Source: JBFGJY01 sp041576975 (GTDB lineage: Bacteria; Pseudomonadota; Gammaproteobacteria; UBA4575). From it: a stretch of 64,000 bases of DNA. The position numbers and the translations under genes were made by a program. Shown one piece after another: positions 18,287-26,552 of the stretch. Numbering within the stretch: position 1 is the first letter of the stretch; every line of letters begins with the position of its first letter. Where the stretch lies: contig JBFGJY010000004.1 of NCBI GenBank assembly GCA_041576975.1, positions 8,842 to 72,841 on the forward strand, in the 5' to 3' direction. The notes beneath the pieces were generated by a model, which was not told the DNA's origin, made no database searches, and saw only the letters and a program-made list of their open reading frames with translations.

Positions 18287-18340
18287 TGAGGCTAATGCGA
18301 CGATTTATGGGAAAAATGCTGTTTTTTTATTCAATACTGC

Positions 18341-18369
18341 CTTGAAACAAGGGGTAGTTGACCCAATAT
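18341..18369 (+). promoter_or_regulatory. Sigma-32-like heat-shock promoter before dnaK
   Basis: CTTGAAA at 18341-18347, a 14-bp spacer, then CCCAATAT at 18362-18369. The sigma-32 consensus is CTTGAAA with an 11-16 bp spacer and CCCCATNT. It lies 60 bp before dnaK, so dnaK can be induced independently of the CIRCE-controlled promoter upstream. Confidence 0.65.
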
Positions 18370-18429
18370 ATATCGAATAGCCTTTAAATTAACAACTTAA
18401 TATTTATGAATTTTTCTTGGAGATAAGCG

Positions 18430-20358
18430 ATGGGTAAGATAATTGGTATTGATTTAGGCACCACCAATTCTTGTGTGGCGGTTATGGAAGGCTCGACGCC
18501 AAAAGTCATCGAAAATAGTGAGGGGGACCGCACGACACCATCTATTGTCGCTTTTACCGATGATAGTGAAGTCTTAGTTGGTCAAGCCGCTAAACGTCAA
18601 TCGGTTACTAATCCTAATAATACCCTATATGCAATCAAACGCTTGATTGGTCGTCGCTTCGATGAAGAAGCAGTGCAAAAAGACATCAAACTTGTGCCTT
18701 ATAAGATTATTAAGGCCGATAACGGTGATGCATGGGTTGAAGTGAATGGCAAAAAAATGGCGCCGCCCGAAGTATCTGCACGCGTATTAATGAAAATGAA
18801 AAAAACTGCCGAAGAGTATCTAGGCGAAGATGTTACGGAAGCTGTTATTACTGTACCTGCATACTTTAATGATTCACAACGACAAGCGACCAAAGATGCA
18901 GGAAAAATTGCAGGTCTCGATGTAAAACGAATTATAAATGAGCCCACTGCTGCTGCACTTGCCTATGGAATGGACAAGAAACGCGGTGACAGCAAAATTG
19001 CTGTATATGACTTAGGTGGTGGTACCTTTGATATTTCGATAATTGAAATTGCTGAAGTTGATGGTGAGCATCAATTTGAAGTGCTGTCGACCAATGGTGA
19101 CACCTTTTTAGGTGGTGAAGATTTTGACATGCGTTTAATAGATTACCTTGCAGATGAATTCAAGAAAGACCAAGGTTTCGATCTACACAATGATCCACTT
19201 GCTTTACAACGATTAAAAGAAGCTGCGGAGAAAGCAAAAATTGAATTGTCTTCAGGTCAGCAGACAGAAGTGAATCTTCCTTATATAACGGCAGATCAAT
19301 CAGGTCCCAAACATCTCAATATCAAACTCACACGTGCCAAATTGGAAGCATTGGTAGATGAATTGGTACAACGCACGATTGCTCCATGTAAACAAGCATT
19401 ACAAGATGCAGGGTTGTCTGCATCCGATATCAACAATGTAATCTTGGTGGGTGGTCAAACGCGTATGCCTAAAGTGCAACAAGTGGTGCAAGACTTTTTT
19501 GGCAAGGAACCACGCAAAGATGTAAATCCAGACGAAGCCGTTGCGGTAGGTGCAGCGATTCAAGCGGGTGTTTTAGGTGGTGATGTCAAAGATGTCTTAT
19601 TGCTCGATGTCACACCACTATCGCTAGGTATTGAAACTATGGGTGGAGTAATGACTAAGCTTATCGAGAAAAACACAACTATTCCGACCAATGCACAGCA
19701 AGTGTTTTCTACTGCAGAAAATAATCAAACCGCGGTTACTGTGCATGTGTTACAAGGTGAACGTGAGCAAGCATCTGCAAATAAATCATTAGGTCGCTTT
19801 GACCTGAGTGATATTCCGCCTGCACCACGTGGTGTGCCACAAATTGAAGTATCGTTTGATATCGATGCCAACGGTATACTCAATGTTTCAGCAAAAGATA
19901 AAGCGACCGGTAAAGAGCAGTCAATAGTCATCAAAGCCTCCAGTGGCTTATCCGATGATGAAGTCGATAAGATGGTTAAGGATGCAGAAGCACATGCCGA
20001 GGAAGATAAGAAGTTTGCTGAGCTTGTTACTGTGCGTAATCAGGCTGATCAAATGATCCATGCAACTGAAAAATCGCTTGAAGAGATGGGTGCAAAAGTT
20101 GAACAAGATGAGCGCATGCAAATTGAGAATGCGATTAAGGATCTCAAATCTGTTTTAGATAAAGATGATAAAGACGTTATCGAAACTAAAACGCAAGCGC
20201 TTGCGCAAGCATCGGGTAAACTCGCGGAACGCATGTATGCACAATCGGATGCAGGCGCAACTGCGGGAGCAACTAGTGATGCGACAGGTGATTCCGGTTC
20301 TTCTGACGATGATGTAGTCGATGCTGAATTTGAAGAAGTAGATGATAAAAAATCCTAG
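18430..20358 (+). CDS. dnaK: Chaperone DnaK (Hsp70)
   Basis: 642-aa ATP-dependent chaperone. The nucleotide-binding domain starts [18 protein letters not shown] and contains [13 protein letters not shown] and [10 protein letters not shown]. The linker [13 protein letters not shown] leads to the substrate-binding domain, and the C-terminus ends with the acidic EEVDDKKS tail, close to the family EEVKDKK. It is preceded by a good ribosome site (TTGGAGA). The length is the family norm. A terminator hairpin separates it from dnaJ. Confidence 0.99.
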   Translation: MGKIIGIDLGTTNSCVAVMEGSTPKVIENSEGDRTTPSIVAFTDDSEVLVGQAAKRQSVTNPNNTLYAIKRLIGRRFDEEAVQKDIKLVPYKIIKADNGDAWVEVNGKKMAPPEVSARVLMKMKKTAEEYLGEDVTEAVITVPAYFNDSQRQATKDAGKIAGLDVKRIINEPTAAALAYGMDKKRGDSKIAVYDLGGGTFDISIIEIAEVDGEHQFEVLSTNGDTFLGGEDFDMRLIDYLADEFKKDQGFDLHNDPLALQRLKEAAEKAKIELSSGQQTEVNLPYITADQSGPKHLNIKLTRAKLEALVDELVQRTIAPCKQALQDAGLSASDINNVILVGGQTRMPKVQQVVQDFFGKEPRKDVNPDEAVAVGAAIQAGVLGGDVKDVLLLDVTPLSLGIETMGGVMTKLIEKNTTIPTNAQQVFSTAENNQTAVTVHVLQGEREQASANKSLGRFDLSDIPPAPRGVPQIEVSFDIDANGILNVSAKDKATGKEQSIVIKASSGLSDDEVDKMVKDAEAHAEEDKKFAELVTVRNQADQMIHATEKSLEEMGAKVEQDERMQIENAIKDLKSVLDKDDKDVIETKTQALAQASGKLAERMYAQSDAGATAGATSDATGDSGSSDDDVVDAEFEEVDDKKS

Positions 20359-20471
20359 GTTGCATTTTATGCATAGTGAGCACGTAATGTGTATTTTGTA
20401 AATGTAAATACCGATGTAATTAAAATCTACTACTTTAGGAAAATTTTAGAGTAGCAATGCATCATAACTAG

Positions 20472-20503
20472 TCCGAGCTCGTGTAAACGACTCGGACTTT
20501 TTA
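20472..20503 (+). terminator. Intrinsic terminator between dnaK and dnaJ
   Basis: GTCCGAG pairs with CTCGGAC, with an extra CGT/ACG pairing in the loop, followed by TTTTTATTTATTT. The T-run ends only about 10 nt before the dnaJ start. Read-through would therefore control the dnaK:dnaJ ratio. Positions are good to about 1 nt. Confidence 0.8.
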
Positions 20504-20517
20504 TTTATTTGGATACG

Positions 20518-21642
20518 ATGGAAAAAAAAGATTATTACGAAGTCCTCGGTGTTGATCGTTCGATTACTGAGGATGATTTAAAAAAAACCTACCGCCGCTT
20601 AGCGATGAAATATCATCCAGATCGTAATCCGGGAGATCATAAGGCTGAGCAAAAGTTTAAAGAAGCTAAAGAAGCCTACGAAGTTTTGGGAGATAAACAA
20701 AAGCGCCAAGCCTATGACCAGTTTGGTCATGCTGGTGTGCAAGGAGGTGCAGCGGGTAGCAGTACAGATTTCGGTGACATCTTTGGTGATATATTTGGAG
20801 ATATCTTTGGTGGTGGCCGGCGTTCTTCGCAACGCGTGTACCGCGGAGCAGATCTTCAATATGATCTTGAAATTAGTCTTGAAGAAGCGGTATTTGGTAC
20901 AGAGTCTACAATTGAGATTCCAAGACAAACAGCTTGTGAAAAATGTGATGGCACAGGTGCAGCACCAGGTACCAATATAGAAACCTGTGAAACTTGTGGT
21001 GGTATGGGACAAGTCCGTATGCAACAAGGTTTCTTCTCGATTCAACAAACATGTCCACGTTGTCGTGGCAAAGGCAAAACGATTCGCGTTCCTTGTGATT
21101 ATTGTCGAGGCAGTGGGCTAACGCGTTCGAGCAAAAAACTTTCCGTTAAAGTTCCAGCAGGAGTGGATACTGGAGATCGAATACGTTTATCGGGTGAAGG
21201 AGAAGCAGGCGCTAATAACGGCCCTCCAGGGGATCTTTACGTGCAGGTATATGTCCGAGCACATGGATTATTCACTAGAGAAGATAATAATCTGCATTGC
21301 GAAGTACCTATTGGTTTCAATATGGCTGCTCTTGGTGGTGATGTGGAAGTGCCAACACTAAAAGGTAAGGTGAAATTAAAAATTCCAGCTGAAACACAGA
21401 CAGGCCGATTATTTCGATTACGAGGTAAGGGAGTAAAGCCAGTACGTGGTGGTGCTGTTGGTGATATGTTGTGCACCATAGTAGTAGAAACGCCTGTCAA
21501 TTTAACCAAGCAACAAAAAGAGCTATTGAAACAGTTTGCAAAAGATGTCGAAAAGGGCGGAGATCGACATAGTCCACGTTCTCATACGTGGACAGATAAT
21601 GTGAAGAACTTCTTTGATGATCTTAAATTCTGGTCAGATTGA
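20518..21642 (+). CDS. dnaJ: Chaperone DnaJ (Hsp40)
   Basis: 374-aa co-chaperone that delivers substrates to DnaK and stimulates its ATPase. The J domain (about 3-68) has YHPDRNPG with the HPD triad. A Gly/Phe-rich region (repeated FGDIFGDI) follows. The zinc domain has four CxxCxGxG modules: [24 protein letters not shown] and CDYCRGSG. The C-terminal domains are complete. I chose the ATG at 20518 ([12 protein letters not shown]); a TTG nine nt upstream is in frame. The start lies directly behind the dnaK terminator. Confidence 0.97.
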   Translation: MEKKDYYEVLGVDRSITEDDLKKTYRRLAMKYHPDRNPGDHKAEQKFKEAKEAYEVLGDKQKRQAYDQFGHAGVQGGAAGSSTDFGDIFGDIFGDIFGGGRRSSQRVYRGADLQYDLEISLEEAVFGTESTIEIPRQTACEKCDGTGAAPGTNIETCETCGGMGQVRMQQGFFSIQQTCPRCRGKGKTIRVPCDYCRGSGLTRSSKKLSVKVPAGVDTGDRIRLSGEGEAGANNGPPGDLYVQVYVRAHGLFTREDNNLHCEVPIGFNMAALGGDVEVPTLKGKVKLKIPAETQTGRLFRLRGKGVKPVRGGAVGDMLCTIVVETPVNLTKQQKELLKQFAKDVEKGGDRHSPRSHTWTDNVKNFFDDLKFWSD

Positions 21643-21757
21643 ACTGATCAAATTTAACATGGAACTTTTGTCCTAATACGGTGTTGTAATATTTTCTGCG
21701 ATGCTCATTTACGTATTGTAAACTCCGCTACTCGTAAACATCACACTTTGTCTTATG

Positions 21758-21845
21758 TACAAGAAGTACTGTATGCTGGTTTTGCAGGAACAAAATCAAA
21801 TTTGCTATACAAGAAGTATTGAATGTCAGTTTTGCAGGAATAAAA
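21758..21845 (+). repeat. Pair of imperfect 38-bp direct repeats
   Basis: The dnaJ-dapB gap (about 260 bp) holds two copies of a motif beginning TACAAGAAGTA and ending TTTTGCAGGAA followed by an A-rich tail, at 21758-21795 and 21808-21845. They differ at only a few positions and are 50 bp apart. No gene, terminator or known operator is recognised here. Confidence 0.7.
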
Positions 21846-21903
21846 AACCGGCGGGAGCAATATTTACAATTTTCTTGGCCGCTATTAACTAGGAAGAACT
21901 TGA

Positions 21904-22704
<801 letters not shown>

Positions 22705-22799
22705 TCCTGTTACTTATAAAAACTCTTTCATTTATCAGCTATTCCATTCAGTTGGGTGTTTAGTAGATAGTTTTTATATACATTTGCTACTAGGTTTTA

Positions 22800-23327
22800 G
22801 TGGCTATGCTGCTATCACTTCGTAAATCATTACAAGATTTCTTCGTATTCACGAATGGCTATTCGGCTTTGAATTTTGTGCCAGAAGAAAATGTTTTTAT
22901 GCCAAGTTGGTCTATGGATTTGATTCGATCTTTAGTACATGAAGGTTTCAAAGAATTATGTGCAGGATATTTTGAAGAGAAATGCTATCGTGCCAAATTA
23001 AATACACAGCATGACAAAAAATTAGCCGATATATGGTTATTTAAAGAAAGTTATTCGAGTATAAAACCATTTGGTATGATTAAATGTTGGGGAACGAAAG
23101 CCATCTCTGTAGACAGTAATAATTTAAACGAGTTTTCAAAAATAATCGCTAAAAACAACATACCACTGGGAGTCTTTATTACTGCTGGAAAGTTTTCTAC
23201 GCAAGCTAATAAAAATATTACCAAGAAGCTAAAACTGGTTGATGGAGTAAAACTGCTTACACTAATAGAAGCTTTGCCTGAGATCAGAAAACAAAGGCTG
23301 TTAGTAAAATTAACACAGTCAACATAA
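22800..23327 (+). CDS. Mrr-like restriction endonuclease-fold protein, degenerate active site
   Basis: 175-aa protein whose second half resembles the Mrr catalytic domain. It has LVHEGFKELCAGYFEEK, ADIWLF (possible metal Asp), MIKCWG at the place of the QxK strand, then IPLGVFITAGKFSTQANKN and KLVDGVKLLTLIEAL, the characteristic Mrr ending. The canonical Q-x-K is not visible (the strand reads I-K-C-W), so nuclease activity is doubtful. The start is GTG at 22800; an ATG at 22806 is an alternative. It is the first gene of the dapB-carA islet. Confidence 0.6.
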   Translation: MAMLLSLRKSLQDFFVFTNGYSALNFVPEENVFMPSWSMDLIRSLVHEGFKELCAGYFEEKCYRAKLNTQHDKKLADIWLFKESYSSIKPFGMIKCWGTKAISVDSNNLNEFSKIIAKNNIPLGVFITAGKFSTQANKNITKKLKLVDGVKLLTLIEALPEIRKQRLLVKLTQST

Positions 23328-23450
23328 TCTTCTTATAAACATTCAGAATCTGAATATAAATTCTACTATTGTCATTCAATATAGATCATATATTCAGATA
23401 TAAACTTTGTTTAATCTTCATTAGCTATCAGTGTTTTTTTATAACGATCA

Positions 23451-23479
23451 AGTGTTTAGTGAATATAGACACTCTTTTT
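23451..23479 (+). terminator. Weak intrinsic terminator
   Basis: AGTGT (23451-23455) pairs with ACACT (23469-23473) followed by CTTTTT. The stem is short, so confidence is low. It would end transcription of the Mrr-like gene before the transporter gene. Confidence 0.4.
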
Positions 23480-23568
23480 GATAACTGATCTATATTGTCC
23501 GATGCAAGGTTAACTGATAAAACATAAACTTCATCCACTCAAATACTAATCTGGTGAGGTAGCAGTCA

Positions 23569-23928
23569 ATGGCACTTAACTATGCAATTTTAATCATCTC
23601 TGGTTTTTTTGTGGGAATTGGCGCCTCATTTACGGGTCTTGGTGGCGGATTCCTCATGGTGCCATTACTGGTTACACTTGGCTATTCCGCACAAAAAGCA
23701 GTTGGCACCTCTTTTTTAGCAATTTTAATTATTTCGATATCTGCACTTGTGGCCCATGCAAAACTTGCGAATGTTGATTATCGAGTTGCCATTGCTCTAG
23801 GTGTGGGTGGAATTTTAGGTGCACAAATTGGGCCACATCTTCTCGAACATGCCTCGACGGCAAATTTTAAAAAGATTTTTGCGTTTATCCTGATTGGTCT
23901 AGCTGCTTATCTGTTTTTTCAAAAATGA
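23569..23928 (+). CDS. Half-size TauE/SafE (TSUP) family membrane protein
   Basis: 119-aa protein with about four hydrophobic segments. GIGASFTGLGGGFLMVPLLV and KAVGTSFLAILIISISALVAH are the N-terminal signature of the TSUP anion transporters, which export sulfite, sulfoacetate or related compounds and normally have two such halves in about 250 aa. Here the gene is complete after a single repeat, so a functional protein would have to be a homodimer. A strong ribosome site (GAGGTAG) precedes it. The DsrC-like gene starts 10 nt downstream, suggesting a role in sulfur metabolism. Confidence 0.82.
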   Translation: MALNYAILIISGFFVGIGASFTGLGGGFLMVPLLVTLGYSAQKAVGTSFLAILIISISALVAHAKLANVDYRVAIALGVGGILGAQIGPHLLEHASTANFKKIFAFILIGLAAYLFFQK

Positions 23929-23938
23929 CCCTAAAAAA

Positions 23939-24259
23939 ATGACAATAAAAAAAGACGAAGATGGGTTTTTGTTAGATCCGGATGACTGGAATGAGGTAGT
24001 GGCGATAGAAATTGCAAAATCAGAAAATCTGAACCTAACGGATGAGCATTGGAGGCTGATTCATTTAATTCGTAATTACTATTATGAGCACAGTTCAGTT
24101 CCAGAATTAAGGAAAATCCTCAAACAATTAAAATCCAAACTAGGAAAAGAAAAGGCAACAAGAAAATATGTATATGCATTATTTCCATATGGCTACGACC
24201 AACAAGGTTGCAAAATTGCAGGGATGAGGCAACTCAAGAAACTATGGTTGGATCTGTAG
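23939..24259 (+). CDS. DsrC/TusE-family sulfur-carrier protein lacking the C-terminal cysteine
   Basis: 106-aa DsrC/TusE fold protein: DEDGFLLDPDDWNEVVAIEI, LTDEHWRLIHLIRNYYYEH, then RKYVYALFPYG and QQGCKIAGM. DsrC carries two C-terminal cysteines (one penultimate and one about ten residues earlier), while TusE keeps only the penultimate one. This protein keeps only the inner one (in GCKIAGM). Its tail, RQLKKLWLDL, has no cysteine. Canonical sulfur relay through the tail is therefore unlikely; a regulatory or alternative carrier role is inferred. It forms an operon with the half-size TSUP gene. Confidence 0.85.
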   Translation: MTIKKDEDGFLLDPDDWNEVVAIEIAKSENLNLTDEHWRLIHLIRNYYYEHSSVPELRKILKQLKSKLGKEKATRKYVYALFPYGYDQQGCKIAGMRQLKKLWLDL

Positions 24260-24694
24260 GGTAGATGATTTATTTTTTTGAATGACTGCTAACGACCCAA
24301 AGCGGACATTCGCGCATACAAAATAACTTTCTACAAAGGTGGCGTTTGAAAGCTACTGCGATTTTCTTCCCAAATCATTATTAAGTCTGTATTTCCACCA
24401 TCACTTACAGAACAACGTGAACGCAATTGATGGAATCTTAAATCTCCAAGTGTATTGCTTGTTTTAACAAATTAAACTGGCTTAAATGATCGTATAGCTG
24501 GCAATCCACATAGGCAACCTGATCGCTTCTGATATCACTTAGTGTGCGGATATAAATTGTGAACTCAGAATTGCGCTGAGATTATTGTCTAACTTACTAA
24601 TAACAACACACAAAGCCGTAACACAATGAAGAACTACATAAGTACCATAGATCACTATCTAGCATTTCTAGGCGCAATCATTCTTTTTATAATC
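24260..24694. other. Non-coding stretch downstream of the DsrC-like gene
   Basis: 435 bp without a recognisable gene. The only open frame with any character is 24626-24700, described separately. The start of the stretch (24290-24320) has a short higher-GC segment unlike its surroundings. No terminator hairpin was seen after the DsrC-like gene. Confidence 0.5.
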
Positions 24695-24700
24695 TTATAA
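24626..24700 (+). CDS. Possible 24-residue membrane peptide
   Basis: Reads MKNYISTIDHYLAFLGAI then ILFIIL and a TAA stop: a short polar start followed by one hydrophobic helix. No convincing ribosome site precedes the ATG, and it overlaps the end of the convergent zinc-ribbon gene by 6 nt. It may be chance. Confidence 0.2.
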   Translation: MKNYISTIDHYLAFLGAIILFIIL

Positions 24701-24892
24701 TCCTTTAATCAAGTATCTATTCTTCACTGGTTCATTCTTGTGGGTAGGTACTGCCATCTTAATAGCATAGATATTGGGTGGATATGTCTTAACTAATTTC
24801 ATTTGCGAACCACAACAAATTTCTTTGTTATTTAAACGAGTTATCGTTCGTGTCTGGTTGCACCATAAGCACGCGTACGTATAAGTTGACAT
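24695..24892 (-). CDS. Desulforedoxin-like CxxC...CC metal-binding miniprotein
   Basis: 65-aa protein with TYACLWCNQ at the start (Cys8 and Cys11) and ICCGSQMKLV (Cys26 and Cys27). A CxxC plus an adjacent CC in a CCGxxM context is the pattern of desulforedoxin and of the N-terminal iron domain of desulfoferrodoxin; zinc binding is the alternative. The C-terminal half (about 35-65) is not recognised. The start is supported by AAAGGAA about 8 nt upstream of the ATG. It is convergent with the DsrC-like gene. Its leader contains repeats (24917-24960). Confidence 0.7.
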   Translation of the reverse strand: MSTYTYACLWCNQTRTITRLNNKEICCGSQMKLVKTYPPNIYAIKMAVPTHKNEPVKNRYLIKGL

Positions 24893-24916
24893 GGGACGTT
24901 CCTTTGCCTCAGGTCT

Positions 24917-24960
24917 CTTAGAGGAACCCTTAGAGGCTTAATCACTAATACTTAGTGATT
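24917..24960. repeat. Direct and inverted repeats upstream of the zinc-ribbon gene
   Basis: CTTAGAGG occurs twice (24917-24924 and 24929-24936) separated by AACC. It is followed by a perfect 9-bp inverted repeat, AATCACTAA-TAC-TTAGTGATT (24940-24960). The block lies 25-68 bp upstream of the minus-strand miniprotein start, where a promoter or leader is expected. It is likely regulatory; the factor is unknown. Confidence 0.6.
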
Positions 24961-25050
24961 CTATTAGGCAAAGATGGCACATATTGTGACGCGATTAACT
25001 CTTTAAGGCAGATGCTACTTACAGGTGCAGACAGTCATCATCTAAATTGA

Positions 25051-25118
25051 ACCGTCCGTTTCTGCCCGTGAGCAGACATTCAAATAATATTGTTCTGATA
25101 GGGATCGGGTTGGACGGT
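25051..25118. other. Possible structured RNA or leader element upstream of carA
   Basis: ACCGTCC (25051-25057) is complementary to GGACGGT (25112-25118), enclosing a small hairpin TCTGC/GCAGA (25061-25076). The segment is richer in GC than its surroundings. It sits in the roughly 510-bp stretch between the miniprotein and carA, where no coding frame is convincing. No known riboswitch class is recognised. Confidence 0.35.
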
Positions 25119-25353
25119 CAGGTGCCGGCGAGCGTCTAGTGGAGTGCTTTTAGAATTTTTACCGAACTGCTATTCAGAATCTAGGTTAATTCAGTTAAAG
25201 TGATTTCTTAACAAGTATCAGTATCACACTCGTACTACAAAAAATCTCACTGCGTTGCATATAAGTTGTGCAATATCCCTAAATCTTAGTTTCACCAGTA
25301 TCGTGAGTTGAGTACAATCCTCTCGGTCAACCAACAGCATCATATCATTCATA

Positions 25354-25384
25354 ACGGGACGGCCTATTTGGACGTCCCGTTTTT
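25354..25384 (+). terminator. Intrinsic terminator or attenuator before carA
   Basis: ACGGGACG (25354-25361) pairs perfectly with CGTCCCGT (25373-25380), followed by TTTT. The hairpin ends 22 bp before the carA start. No gene reads into it from upstream on this strand except the distant DsrC-like gene, so it may be an attenuator in the carAB leader. Confidence 0.75.
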
Positions 25385-25406
25385 ACGTGTACCTGGAGGA
25401 AATTGA

Positions 25407-26549
25407 TTGAGCGCACAACCCGCCTTGCTGGCCTTGGAAGACGGCAGTCTTTTCTGGGGAAAATCTATTGGCGCAACAGGTATTGCGGTAGGGGAAGTCG
25501 TTTTCAATACTTCTATGACAGGTTACCAAGAAATTCTAACGGATCCGTCTTATACCAAACAAATTATCACCTTAACCTACCCACATATTGGAAATGTAGG
25601 CACAAATTCAGAGGATCAAGAATCTGCGCGTGTCTATGCAAGTGGATTGGTTATTCGTGACCTACCTGAGCAATTGAGCAACTGGCGACATCAATCTAGT
25701 TTAGAAACCTACCTCAAACATCAGTATGTAGTAGCCATTGCGGATATTGATACGCGGCGGCTTACTCGTATTTTGCGAGAGAAAGGTGCGCAAAATGGCG
25801 CTATTGTCATAGGCGAATTAGATGAACGCGTTGCGTTAGAAGCAGCAAAAAATTTTCCTGGGTTAAAAGGCATGGATCTGGCTAAAGAGGTCACGACGAG
25901 TAAAGCATATATGTGGAATGAAGGCTGTTGGTCGCTTGGTATGGGATATCAAGCCAAGCCGTCGAGTAAAAAGTTTTCGGTTTTGGCCTATGACTTTGGC
26001 GTGAAGCGAAACATCTTACGTATCCTCCATGATTATGGGTGTGAGATTGAAGTGGTTCCTGCAACAACACCAGCAACAGTGGTATTCAACAAACAACCAA
26101 ATGGTGTATTTCTTTCAAATGGCCCTGGTGACCCTGAACCATGTAATTATGCGATCGAAATAATTAGAGAAATTGTAGATCAAGGCGTGCCAACATTTGG
26201 AATTTGCTTAGGCCATCAACTGCTTGGTCTAGCCTGTGGTGCTAAAACCATCAAAATGAAATTTGGTCATCATGGTGCCAATCATCCTGTACAAGACTTA
26301 GCTACCGGCGCAGTAATGATTAGTAGTCAAAACCATGGATTTGCAGTCGATGAAGGTTCACTGCCTAATTGTTTACAAGCTACGCATCGTTCTTTGTTTG
26401 ATCATTCTTTGCAAGGTATTCGACATACAGAAAAGCCTGCATATAGCTTTCAAGGTCATCCCGAAGCCAGCCCCGGACCGCATGATGTAAGACCGCTGTT
26501 TGATCAATTTATACAAATGATGAATAGCTATAAAGACTTACGAAAATAA
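25407..26549 (+). CDS. carA: Carbamoyl-phosphate synthase small (glutaminase) subunit
   Basis: 380-aa subunit that hydrolyses glutamine and passes ammonia to CarB, for arginine and pyrimidine synthesis. The N-terminal half starts [20 protein letters not shown]. The class I glutaminase half has [13 protein letters not shown] with the nucleophile Cys, and the His-Glu pair in [14 protein letters not shown]. The start is TTG at 25407, supported by GGAGGAA 5-6 nt upstream. A terminator-like hairpin lies just upstream. carB follows after 3 nt. Confidence 0.98.
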   Translation: MSAQPALLALEDGSLFWGKSIGATGIAVGEVVFNTSMTGYQEILTDPSYTKQIITLTYPHIGNVGTNSEDQESARVYASGLVIRDLPEQLSNWRHQSSLETYLKHQYVVAIADIDTRRLTRILREKGAQNGAIVIGELDERVALEAAKNFPGLKGMDLAKEVTTSKAYMWNEGCWSLGMGYQAKPSSKKFSVLAYDFGVKRNILRILHDYGCEIEVVPATTPATVVFNKQPNGVFLSNGPGDPEPCNYAIEIIREIVDQGVPTFGICLGHQLLGLACGAKTIKMKFGHHGANHPVQDLATGAVMISSQNHGFAVDEGSLPNCLQATHRSLFDHSLQGIRHTEKPAYSFQGHPEASPGPHDVRPLFDQFIQMMNSYKDLRK

Positions 26550-26552
26550 TTC

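Noticed and set aside
24290..24330. Higher-GC fragment after the DsrC-like gene that might be a gene or repeat remnant
   Set aside because: It is too short to identify and no second copy is present in the window.
22705..25406. Prophage or plasmid-derived island
   Set aside because: There is no integrase, transposase, phage gene or flanking direct repeat.
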